From NCBI GenBank assembly GCA_013043685.1, contig JABDNT010000049.1, positions 34,858 to 98,857 of the forward strand: a stretch of 64,000 nucleotides of DNA, read 5' to 3'. The DNA is from Flavobacteriaceae bacterium (GTDB lineage: Bacteria > Bacteroidota > Bacteroidia > Flavobacteriales > Flavobacteriaceae). The notes under the pieces were generated by a model that saw only the letters and a list, made by a program, of their open reading frames with translations, did no database searches and was not told where the DNA came from. The translations under genes were made by a program, and so were the position numbers. Shown here in pieces: positions 23,525-31,875 of this stretch (its first letter is position 1; each line of letters begins with the position of its first letter).

Positions 23525-24877
23525 ATGTCTGATGATTTTGATTTACTAGAAACCGAGTCCAACTCAAAACAGGAAAAAGTAGATGTAAACTGGGGCAAAG
23601 CTGTCGACCAGATGAAATCTAAGTTAGCGCAGGAAGACGATCCGGAAATGCGGCAAAAAATATTAAATGCTACGCTGGACGATGTAGTTGGTATGGCCGA
23701 GAAAGATCGCGCGTCATTACTCGACGCTATCAAAGACCTGACCGATTACCAGGAAGAAGTTGGAATTATCTTCGAGAAGTTCTCTACCCTCAATGCTGCA
23801 GAGCAAAAGGTGATCGATAGTGCTCAAAGCAATTTAGAACGAGCTAAATTGGCGTTGGAGGATGCCGAGAAAGTTAAGGACAACTGGTGGAACAACCTGT
23901 GGGGAAGGAAATCCAAGATCAAAAAACGTGAAGCCGAACTGGAAGCTGCCCAAAAAGAACGTGATGCGGCTGACATGAAGGCGAAACAAATGTTCCAGGA
24001 GCGAATTGAAACTGCCGACATTCAAACGCTGCTTAGTGAACTATCGTATAAAAGTCAGGCTGCCGTATCCCGTCTGAAAAACCGTGAAATAGAGATCAGG
24101 GAAGTGGAAGATAAGCTCCAGGATGCCATCGTGGAAGCGAGTAAGAACCACACTAAAGCGCTTGAGAAGAAAAAGGAAACCGAAGATAAGCTGGAAGAGC
24201 ATTATGCTTTATTAAAGCAGGCACGACAGGAACTGGAGGAGATCTCAGACAAGCAATCGACAGCCTATTCGGAAGCTATTGGAAAAATTACACAACTGGA
24301 GCAGAAAGTTGAAGAACTGGAAGGATTAAAAAATGCGTATACAACACTTGCCGCGAGTAAGGACAGTTTTGTTCATAAACATAATCTAACCATTAAAGTA
24401 CTAACATCCCTCAGAAGCAACTTACAATCGCATCGCGCTAAACTGAAAAGTGATACCGATGAACGACTGAAATACTACGACGGTTATGTGGTAGCTCTAA
24501 AAGCAAGAACCGACCAGGAATTTGCCGCTATTCTCGAACACCTGGGTGTGAAGACGGATGAACATATAGGACAAACCCTTGCTGCTATGCATTCTGCTAG
24601 TGCTAAGGCCCGTCAGGAGATGATGGATAATATTCCGGTACACGAAAAAGTAATGCAGGGAGTGTACAGCAGCTATGCCGAATCCTTGCAGGAGATCCGT
24701 GAAAAGGATGCGCAAATTCAAAAAGATTTCGCCAATCGCTACGGAATTGATATGAAGGAGATCTTCGAAGAATATTATGCGTCTTCAACCGGTGATGGCG
24801 GAAACGCTCCTGAGGGAGATGAACCTTCAGAAACGCCTGAAGAGCCAGCACCTGGCGATGACGACCTTTTAGGATAA
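23525..24877 (+). CDS. Coiled-coil protein of the AAA+ operon
   Basis: A 450-residue soluble protein with no signal peptide. A helical head (about 20-90) is followed by long coiled-coil segments (about 90-165 and 175-285). At 120-127 an aromatic patch (NWWNNLWG) is followed directly by a basic stretch (RKSKIKK), a possible membrane-contact helix. A second helical region spans 290-405. The tail is acidic and disordered. The first residues (DDFDLLE) and the last (DDDLLG) share the same acidic di-leucine pattern. Head of a six-gene operon. The layout recalls the TelA toxic-anion-resistance proteins (helical bundle with an aromatic/basic patch), but I see no conserved motif that proves it. Confidence 0.85.
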   Translation: MSDDFDLLETESNSKQEKVDVNWGKAVDQMKSKLAQEDDPEMRQKILNATLDDVVGMAEKDRASLLDAIKDLTDYQEEVGIIFEKFSTLNAAEQKVIDSAQSNLERAKLALEDAEKVKDNWWNNLWGRKSKIKKREAELEAAQKERDAADMKAKQMFQERIETADIQTLLSELSYKSQAAVSRLKNREIEIREVEDKLQDAIVEASKNHTKALEKKKETEDKLEEHYALLKQARQELEEISDKQSTAYSEAIGKITQLEQKVEELEGLKNAYTTLAASKDSFVHKHNLTIKVLTSLRSNLQSHRAKLKSDTDERLKYYDGYVVALKARTDQEFAAILEHLGVKTDEHIGQTLAAMHSASAKARQEMMDNIPVHEKVMQGVYSSYAESLQEIREKDAQIQKDFANRYGIDMKEIFEEYYASSTGDGGNAPEGDEPSETPEEPAPGDDDLLG

Positions 24878-24933
24878 TCTTTATCCTAACATTAATTCAG
24901 AAAAAACAAGAGACTTCGGTTTTTCAATACGTT

Positions 24934-25986
24934 ATGTCCATTAACCAAATAGTAACACCTTTAGACAGTGCCGTGCTCGAAACCAAGGAGCAGTATTCGG
25001 TATACTTTAAGATTGTGAAACACGCTTTCGAATCTTTGATGAAAAGCATCACAGAGAACGATATGTGTAACGCGCTGGAAGTATCTTTTATAGAGCAGTA
25101 CTGCGAGTTACTAGCCTATTCATTAGAATCCTTCAGAGTGAAATATCTCTACGATGAGGAAGAAAAGATGAAGATCGACCTAACAGAATCCGGCTTTCCG
25201 AATTACCTCGAATTCCGCTACCTTATTAATGATCTGGAATTGAAAAATGAACATATCAGCCGCCTACCGAATCCGGAGGAACTGAAAGCTGAATTCCTGG
25301 AAACATTGCTGAAACAAAAACAACCGGTGCCTAAACGAAGACTGGAACAAGCCGCGTCTATTGTCTACTACACATCGGTGGAACGGAACTATATCTTTAA
25401 AAAGTTCGTCCAGGGAAAAATAATTACAATAAAGAATAACCCCGAAGCACCTTACCTCGTAAGCTGGTCTTTTTACGACGTGTCGTATAATCGACCCTTC
25501 ATCTGCTTTATGTACTTCGATCTGTATAAAACCGATCTCAAAGAATACACTAAAAAGATCTACGAAGTCCTCGAAGCGGTTGCCGATCGGAATATGAATC
25601 TTGACAACCTTGCTTATGCGCTCGATAAAAGACTTCCGAAGGTACTTCCGAAGAAATTCAGGAAAATAGATCTGGGTCCCTTGCACAATGTATTTGCTAA
25701 AGATGAACTCACGATAACCCATGTGGTACTGGAAGGTATAGTGAACAAAGTACTGGATCTCTCAACTTATGCTATTTCCCTAACCATCGATGATCTTGTT
25801 TCTACAGGAAAAATTACCGAAGGAAGCCTGTTCAACAGGCAGCACCTGCAGATATGGGAAACACACAAACCAAAAAAATATGTGTTTTGCCCACACAGGC
25901 TTATCCAGTTATTATATGACCGGATCCCGGAAGAGATTCACAAACTCGCAAAAGAACCCATCGAAATACCCGCCTTAAAAATATAA
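24934..25986 (+). CDS. Unknown protein, second gene of the AAA+ operon
   Basis: A 350-residue protein that I do not recognise. It has no signal peptide or membrane helix. It appears mostly alpha-helical in the N-terminal third (about 1-125), with a central region rich in aromatic residues and beta-type segments (about 155-205, including SWSFYDVSYNRPFICFMYFD). The C-terminal part is mixed. It starts 56 bases after the coiled-coil gene and ends 1 base before the ATPase gene, so it is almost certainly co-translated with the latter. It may be an adaptor or substrate of the ATPase; that is inference from position only. Confidence 0.8.
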   Translation: MSINQIVTPLDSAVLETKEQYSVYFKIVKHAFESLMKSITENDMCNALEVSFIEQYCELLAYSLESFRVKYLYDEEEKMKIDLTESGFPNYLEFRYLINDLELKNEHISRLPNPEELKAEFLETLLKQKQPVPKRRLEQAASIVYYTSVERNYIFKKFVQGKIITIKNNPEAPYLVSWSFYDVSYNRPFICFMYFDLYKTDLKEYTKKIYEVLEAVADRNMNLDNLAYALDKRLPKVLPKKFRKIDLGPLHNVFAKDELTITHVVLEGIVNKVLDLSTYAISLTIDDLVSTGKITEGSLFNRQHLQIWETHKPKKYVFCPHRLIQLLYDRIPEEIHKLAKEPIEIPALKI

Positions 25987-25987
25987 T

Positions 25988-27952
25988 ATGGAACACAACA
26001 CTACTTTTCCCATTAAGATAGCAGAATTGGATGCGCTACGCGAAGAAGCGACATCGTATTTGAAAGGTGTTCAATGGGACCAAAGTTATAAAGCTAAGAA
26101 TCGCGACAAGAGTGTGAAGGACGACTCCATATTATTGTACTTGTCCAAGGCAACCGGGAATAGCACCTCTAATGTAACCTCCGTATCTAAATCCATTTTA
26201 GCTCTTAAAAAAAGATTATTACCGGAATCGGTTGCTATTCCACTTAAATTGAATCGTGCACTTTTCGCGCTACAAGAAGGGCTTACAATGGGCATCTGGT
26301 TAAAAGACAGTTATGGAGATGCTTCCGGGCTGTCAGCCCTGAACGAACGAAAAAGTACATTAGATGGTTCCCAACGTAGGGAATTCGACTCGAAGCAGCA
26401 TACAGCTACTGCTTATATGCTGTTTGGTACAGCATACAGAATACTCTACGATCTTAAACCGGTTGCGTCAGATGATCTTAGCGTATTGAAGAACAAGTTT
26501 GCCGGAATTCCCGAAATATCGCTAATGTCGCCTATCAAAGGGATCTCCTGTATGCTTTTCTATTTTGACAAGTATTTAAATCATCCCGAGATCATCACCC
26601 GGGATTCGGACGTCGTTGACTTCGCCGTTGTTTTCTTCGAAGCTGTGATCGCCGAGATCCAATTGCGACTGGGATCTTTGGAGTATACCGAGACCATAAC
26701 AGACAGAACCTATAAATTGGAGAACAGCGATTTTGCGGTATCGGGATGGGAGAATATCTATGAAGGTACGGCAAAGAGTGTAGAATTCAACAAGATCCAG
26801 TTTGAAGAGATCGTGGGAAACCGGGATGCGAAACACTTCGCACGCAGGCTCACGGAGCGGCTTCTTAGTTACGATTTCACCGTGAAGAAAAACCCCTTTC
26901 AGGAATTAGGTGGTTTTATGCCCGTCTTTATGGGCTATGGAATACCCGGTACCGGAAAAAGTATGCTGATAGCAGCTATTGCTACGCGCTTAAAAGAGCA
27001 TTGCGATAATCTGGATATTCCGTTTTTATTTCACCCAATGCCTGATACTCTAATATCGACATTCCAGGGTGGATCTGCCGAAAAAATGGTGCAGTGGATG
27101 AAACCGCTCCAGGATCCGGGCAAATTGATATTTGCTCCTATAGATGATGCTGAAAATAACCTGCAGGAGAGAACGGCCCAGGGAGTTTCAGCCGGAGTGA
27201 AGGAAGTTATTGGAGTCTTTTTACGCTATACAGAAGGGGCTTATGCCGTGAATTACGGAAATAGTTCTATCGGACTCTTTACCAACCTGCCCGAGATGTT
27301 GGACAAAGCAGTGATCTCACGTGTCCAGGGAAGATTTAAGATCGATGGAGCTCGAACTATCCCGGATTTTGTGGATCAGGATTACTTATGGTGGCGTAAA
27401 ATCGAAAAGACCATGCCCGGTTTTGTGAACATGCAGGGACCTGAGAAGTATTCATACTTAAGTGAACAAGGGCTCGCTAAAAATCTTGGGGAAATACTAC
27501 GGCATACCGAAAAACCAACAGAGGAAAGAGTTCTGGCGATTTATGAACAGATCGAGGAAAAGCATGAAGAATCTGAGCACCTGTTCTATGCTGAACTTTA
27601 CAAAAGTATTCAGAAAGCATTTCCATTCTTCTCATCCAGGGATATACGAAATATTCAAAGTGCGGTATCATTGCGCCTCACTGATTTTGATCTACCCAAA
27701 GAATGGTTCGAGAACGGAGATACCTATTTCAGAAAAGATTACGACACAAAATACGGTATGCTTCAGGAACTGATGAAACAGAATATGAAAGGACTAAGCT
27801 TCTCCGATATCCGGCGACAGGAAGTAATTCGATATCTCGATAATGTAGCTACTATTGCCGATACGGACTTCAAACGGAAGGTAGACCAGAGGCTACACGA
27901 CATGAATGTACAAATGGAAGCAAGAAGGCGCTTCGAGGATGAAGAAAACTAA
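25988..27952 (+). CDS. AAA+ ATPase of the six-gene operon
   Basis: A 654-residue cytoplasmic protein. The N-terminal 290 residues are a helical domain of unknown type. The ATPase core has Walker A GYGIPGTGKS (316-325), Walker B LIFAPIDDAE (acidic residues at 386-389), a sensor-1-like TN in GLFTNLPEML, and SRVQGRF with candidate arginine fingers. The order TN-x-P-x-x-LD-x-A-x-x-SR-x-x-GRF is that of the classical AAA clade, which includes Vps4, katanin, ClpB-like unfoldases and others. The C-terminal 180 residues are helical. It overlaps the next gene by one base (TAATG). It probably uses ATP to remodel a partner encoded in the operon. Confidence 0.9.
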   Translation: MEHNTTFPIKIAELDALREEATSYLKGVQWDQSYKAKNRDKSVKDDSILLYLSKATGNSTSNVTSVSKSILALKKRLLPESVAIPLKLNRALFALQEGLTMGIWLKDSYGDASGLSALNERKSTLDGSQRREFDSKQHTATAYMLFGTAYRILYDLKPVASDDLSVLKNKFAGIPEISLMSPIKGISCMLFYFDKYLNHPEIITRDSDVVDFAVVFFEAVIAEIQLRLGSLEYTETITDRTYKLENSDFAVSGWENIYEGTAKSVEFNKIQFEEIVGNRDAKHFARRLTERLLSYDFTVKKNPFQELGGFMPVFMGYGIPGTGKSMLIAAIATRLKEHCDNLDIPFLFHPMPDTLISTFQGGSAEKMVQWMKPLQDPGKLIFAPIDDAENNLQERTAQGVSAGVKEVIGVFLRYTEGAYAVNYGNSSIGLFTNLPEMLDKAVISRVQGRFKIDGARTIPDFVDQDYLWWRKIEKTMPGFVNMQGPEKYSYLSEQGLAKNLGEILRHTEKPTEERVLAIYEQIEEKHEESEHLFYAELYKSIQKAFPFFSSRDIRNIQSAVSLRLTDFDLPKEWFENGDTYFRKDYDTKYGMLQELMKQNMKGLSFSDIRRQEVIRYLDNVATIADTDFKRKVDQRLHDMNVQMEARRRFEDEEN

Positions 27953-29187
27953 TGGATAAATTAAAGGCAGCGGGATTATATGGAAGGGAACTGATCACAG
28001 TTTCCGGATCATTGGCAGAACGATACAACGGCTGCCTTACAATCCTGGGTATGGAACCCACAGCCTTGAAAGCATTTCATATTGATGGAATAGGCTGGAG
28101 CCCGGAGATCGCAGAGGAAAAAGAGAATCCGTTCTATCTGAATATCGGCGAGGCTAATTCGAACGCCATCGTTATTTCCCCCAATCAGGAGGGAAATCCG
28201 GTACATATGCCGTTTCATAGTTTCGACCGGGATATTATGACAACTGTTTTCGCCGCTTACGCAAAAGAGATCAGAGACATTACCAAAGATGCGGCGATTT
28301 GTATTCATCTGGATCAGCATATAGATACCTATTACGAACCCTTCGATCTGCTGCGTTATAAACAACTAACGGTAAGCTTCAGGATTTTAAACGATCTGGC
28401 CAAAAAACAAAAGGAGCAAATGGAATTGGTTGATGAATTCAATACAGCAAATAATTTCATCAATCGTGAGATTCACAATAAGCTATTGGATTCCGCCAGG
28501 AAATATGGGGATCTAAGGGATAGAAAACTGGAACTCGATCCTTTGAAGCTAAAAATTAGCTCCTTCTATACCATGGCTTTTGGAGGCATCTTTGTATTGA
28601 GAGATTTTATAAACGACATCATAGTTTTTGAATCTGAAGAAACTTTTAACAAGGCAATCAAGGACACAGTGCACGATGTCACTTTATTTCACATTGGCCA
28701 CAACGAATTGACCTCGACCCTTGTAAATCATCTTATTGCTGAATTTGATATCAAGAAAGCTGCCAAGACAAAGCGATACGAACGTATAAAGAAGCACCGA
28801 TTTGTGCAGGAACTGAAAATTTGCAAACACCCGATCCCGGAAGTACTTGAGAGTCCGATGCTCTTCAAAAAGTATCTGAACGAGATGGATGTAGATACCA
28901 AGAAAAGGATTATGAGTGTTGAGCGTTACAATCAACGTAAAATTGTAGAGCGCGAATTAAAGATTGACGATGTTGTAGATCCGCTTTATGTAAAGGCTTT
29001 GCTCCAGCCTCATTCATCGCTGGAGGAAGAGCATAATGAATTGATCTGGAAATTACTTACCAAGATCGTTCCCGTTGATCCGCTGCATTTGTACTGGTAC
29101 GATAAAAAACAATTTTATGAGACCTATCTTACCTGGCCTGATGGCTATCAGGATTGGGTAATAGACCGCATTCTTAAAAACAACTAA
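27952..29187 (+). CDS. Unknown protein, fourth gene of the AAA+ operon (possibly DUF6638)
   Basis: A 411-residue protein without signal peptide or membrane helix. The N-terminal 120 residues look alpha/beta (SLAERYNGCL, FHIDGIGWSPEIAEEK, FYLNIGEANSNAIVISPNQ). A long helical region follows (about 135-190), then SSFYTMAFGGIFVLRDFINDIIVFE, which is unusually conserved-looking, and a helical C-terminus ending DWVIDRILKNN. From memory it resembles the Bacteroidota family labelled DUF6638, not verified. The start codon overlaps the stop of the ATPase gene by one base, so they are translationally coupled. Function is unknown. Confidence 0.82.
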   Translation: MDKLKAAGLYGRELITVSGSLAERYNGCLTILGMEPTALKAFHIDGIGWSPEIAEEKENPFYLNIGEANSNAIVISPNQEGNPVHMPFHSFDRDIMTTVFAAYAKEIRDITKDAAICIHLDQHIDTYYEPFDLLRYKQLTVSFRILNDLAKKQKEQMELVDEFNTANNFINREIHNKLLDSARKYGDLRDRKLELDPLKLKISSFYTMAFGGIFVLRDFINDIIVFESEETFNKAIKDTVHDVTLFHIGHNELTSTLVNHLIAEFDIKKAAKTKRYERIKKHRFVQELKICKHPIPEVLESPMLFKKYLNEMDVDTKKRIMSVERYNQRKIVERELKIDDVVDPLYVKALLQPHSSLEEEHNELIWKLLTKIVPVDPLHLYWYDKKQFYETYLTWPDGYQDWVIDRILKNN

Positions 29188-29198
29188 AACCACGCATT

Positions 29199-29720
29199 AT
29201 GACACTGGAAATAATTGTATTTGTAATCGCAATTCTCTTTGGAATTATTATTTACTGGCGGGAGTCGAAGAGTAACCGGCTGTATCGTTTCTTCAACCAC
29301 GTGATGCATTCCAGGGAATTGCAAATGACATCTGAAAATAGAAAGGGATTCGTCCACAAGCAGGTCTTTTTAATGCGACTGGTTTGGATTACCTTACTGT
29401 TCGTTTTAATTGGTGCCCTTATAAGTTTTGCGACACCCATTAACGTTATTTTCTTCCAGTATTTTGTTTCGGCTATCGTTGGTACTTTAATAGGGACCTA
29501 CATCGCTTCAGCATTTATTTTTACTTCGGAAGGGTTAAGAAAGGACAATCTCAAAAAGAACTTTGAGAAGGCAGTTGAAAAAGGAAAGGATTTCGTAGAA
29601 GATATCCGGGAAGATTTAGAACCTGAACCTACCGCGGAAGAAAAACAAGAACAAGAACCTGAAGAGAGCAGTAAGAAAAGTGCCCGTGACCGCCTAAAGG
29701 ATAAAGGGATGATCAATTGA
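29199..29720 (+). CDS. Small membrane protein of the AAA+ operon
   Basis: A 173-residue inner-membrane protein with three predicted helices (about 3-19, 57-77 and 84-108) and a charged cytoplasmic-type tail of about 60 residues rich in Glu and Lys, probably helical and partly disordered. The stretch between helices 1 and 2 is basic and amphipathic. It starts 11 bases after the preceding gene. It could anchor the soluble operon products to the membrane. I recognise no family; it superficially resembles XpaC-like partners of TelA in having N-terminal helices and a charged tail. Confidence 0.82.
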   Translation: MTLEIIVFVIAILFGIIIYWRESKSNRLYRFFNHVMHSRELQMTSENRKGFVHKQVFLMRLVWITLLFVLIGALISFATPINVIFFQYFVSAIVGTLIGTYIASAFIFTSEGLRKDNLKKNFEKAVEKGKDFVEDIREDLEPEPTAEEKQEQEPEESSKKSARDRLKDKGMIN

Positions 29721-29755
29721 TTAGTGAGTAGTATAACATTTTAAACAAGTATATC

Positions 29756-31426
29756 ATGATAAAGGCATATTGGAATAGAGGCAGAAAACAACGACGAGTG
29801 GTTGTAATTGGCGGTATTATACTTGTATTATTGTTATTTTTCCTTAGGGACGACTATCAGCCTGCGCTACTATTTGTGAGGAAGTATATTTTCATGTTGC
29901 TTATCTGTGGATTGTTCCTTGGGTTCACCATCAGCAAATTCAGAAGTGCGCCCAGTGCTGGAAGACGCTTGCTAATTATGCTCGGTATTATAGCATTTTT
30001 CGCAACGCTCTGGTTTTTCGGTTCAAAATTGCAGCTGTACTCCTATATGCAGACCTACAATGTCTTTCGAAACCTAAATAAGGTAGAAATTCATGAACTG
30101 CCCCTTACGCGGAATGAACGCATTCAGCCTTATAACAATATAGTAACCATGGCCTACGAATCCATTGGCGAGACACAAGAAGTGTCCCCACCTCAACTTG
30201 TGCGTGTGGACAGCTCAAACCAATGGACAATGGCCGTACAGCCTTCAAAAGAATATACATGGCAGCGTATCAGCGATGATACCGAAGAAATATTCACCGT
30301 GGAAAGTACATCTCCATTCCCAAGATTCTCAGGTGAGAACAGAGTTCCAGTTATCTTCTCCATTGGAGAATCCCTTGCTTTTAGCCGAAACACCTATAAT
30401 GCCGTGGTCCAGAGATTCAATTTCTTCCAGTTGTTTACTCTGGAGCCGAGTGAAGTTTTCTATATGAAGAACGACAATGGTAAATGGGTTCAGGTGGTGA
30501 GTCTTATTAAGTGGAAAGGGTTCTTCTTCCCCTATCCTTCGTATGGCGGGGTGATGATCGTGGACCCGGGAGAACATGATTTTAGCGATTACCTGGAACG
30601 AATTACCATAGGGAAAGGTACCTATATACCCCCGGAAGAAATTAAGAATTATCCTTTTCTTACGAAACAAAATACCCTAGCCGAAAAGGTATCACGACTT
30701 CAGGCACAGTCCTTACAATTCCTTGGTGGATTTACCGATCCGCTCCCATGGAATATGGAAACCGCGGTAAAGATTCCAGACCTTAAGGACGATGAGAATA
30801 TGCAGCCATTTGTTACCGATTTTGATTTCGACACTATGGAAACAGATGCATACAGTGGATTATATCACTGGTTCGGATTGGAGCCTGTTGGTGAAGAAAG
30901 AACCAGCCTGTCTTTTAGTGTAATGATCCCAGCCGACGGTACCGACAAGCTATATTACTATAATCATGCAGCTAAAAAAGAAGGATTGGCCGGGGTTTCT
31001 GCCATGCCTTTAAAGGTTATAGAATCCCGAAAAGAATACGATTGGAATGTGAACAAACCTGTTGAATTCCGACCGTTCGTTAAGGAAATAGGAGGTAGAA
31101 AACGCATGTTCGTATTTTGTACCGTTGCCGCCAAGCGTGAAGACAGCAAGAAGTTCGATGGCTCTGCAACCCCCGATCTCGCCCTTGTTGATACCGAGTA
31201 TCGCGATGTGGTCTGGATCGATGCCAAGCATCCGTCCCAGTGGGAATCTGCCATTTTAGAACAGCTTGGTGAAACCTGGAAGAGCTCGGAAAATTTAAAG
31301 GATGAAGATATTTGGCCCAATCGGATTGAGATCGATTTAAATGAAATAAAAGAGATGGACAGTATTATGTTTAACAGTATATCGGAAAAACTTAAAGAGG
31401 CGGTACTCGACAGTATAAATAATTAA
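29756..31426 (+). CDS. Large membrane-anchored protein of the AAA+ operon
   Basis: A 556-residue protein with a basic N-terminus and three hydrophobic segments (about 16-31, 43-60 and 72-90), then a large soluble domain of about 460 residues. The soluble part is rich in aromatic and beta-type segments (VPVIFSIGESLAF, WVQVVSLIKWKGFFFPYPSYGGVMIVDPG) and ends in an acidic helix. I do not recognise a domain. It is the last gene of the operon, 35 bases after the small membrane protein. Topology cannot be fixed from sequence; with three helices and a basic start the large domain may face the periplasm. Confidence 0.82.
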   Translation: MIKAYWNRGRKQRRVVVIGGIILVLLLFFLRDDYQPALLFVRKYIFMLLICGLFLGFTISKFRSAPSAGRRLLIMLGIIAFFATLWFFGSKLQLYSYMQTYNVFRNLNKVEIHELPLTRNERIQPYNNIVTMAYESIGETQEVSPPQLVRVDSSNQWTMAVQPSKEYTWQRISDDTEEIFTVESTSPFPRFSGENRVPVIFSIGESLAFSRNTYNAVVQRFNFFQLFTLEPSEVFYMKNDNGKWVQVVSLIKWKGFFFPYPSYGGVMIVDPGEHDFSDYLERITIGKGTYIPPEEIKNYPFLTKQNTLAEKVSRLQAQSLQFLGGFTDPLPWNMETAVKIPDLKDDENMQPFVTDFDFDTMETDAYSGLYHWFGLEPVGEERTSLSFSVMIPADGTDKLYYYNHAAKKEGLAGVSAMPLKVIESRKEYDWNVNKPVEFRPFVKEIGGRKRMFVFCTVAAKREDSKKFDGSATPDLALVDTEYRDVVWIDAKHPSQWESAILEQLGETWKSSENLKDEDIWPNRIEIDLNEIKEMDSIMFNSISEKLKEAVLDSINN

Positions 31427-31484
31427 CTGTTGATGTTATAAGGAAGTGGTAAGAACGATCTTTTAAGAACAAGCACATACTCAA

Positions 31485-31865
31485 TCATGTTACCCTTTTT
31501 GCAATAATAAACTCATTCACGAAAATCAGAATTACAAAAAGTACAGCAAAAAGCAAGTTCAGGCTTCCCCATAACAGTAGTTCGGGTACGAGGATCACTT
31601 CAAGAAGATTCATTGACAATACAAGAACGATCTGCGTAATCGCATTGAATTTAGGTTTGTTCCCGCTCAGTATCCAAAAACCCATCAACACTTCAGCAAA
31701 TCCAATTCCCAGTGTTAATTGCTCCGCATACTTAAATCCCAATATCTTGGCTACGATGAATTCATGCCGTGGGATCAGGCCAAGTATTTTACAATAGAAT
31801 CCGTTCACAAACCAAACTATGGCAAAACTAACACGCAACATCTGATATATTAGTCTCATAGACAT
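31485..31865 (-). CDS. DoxX-like small membrane protein
   Basis: About 126 residues with four hydrophobic segments, in the pattern of DoxX-like family proteins (LGFKYAEQLTLGIGFAEVLMGFWIL is typical). The open frame continues upstream to 31904, but that part overlaps the 3' end of the porin gene. The ATG at 31865 (MSMRLIYQMLR) gives a clean start 10 bases after the porin stop. It is probably co-transcribed with the porin gene. The function of this family is not established; some members associate with oxidoreductases. Confidence 0.72.
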   Translation of the reverse strand: MSMRLIYQMLRVSFAIVWFVNGFYCKILGLIPRHEFIVAKILGFKYAEQLTLGIGFAEVLMGFWILSGNKPKFNAITQIVLVLSMNLLEVILVPELLLWGSLNLLFAVLFVILIFVNEFIIAKRVT

Positions 31866-31875
31866 TTCATTAGGT

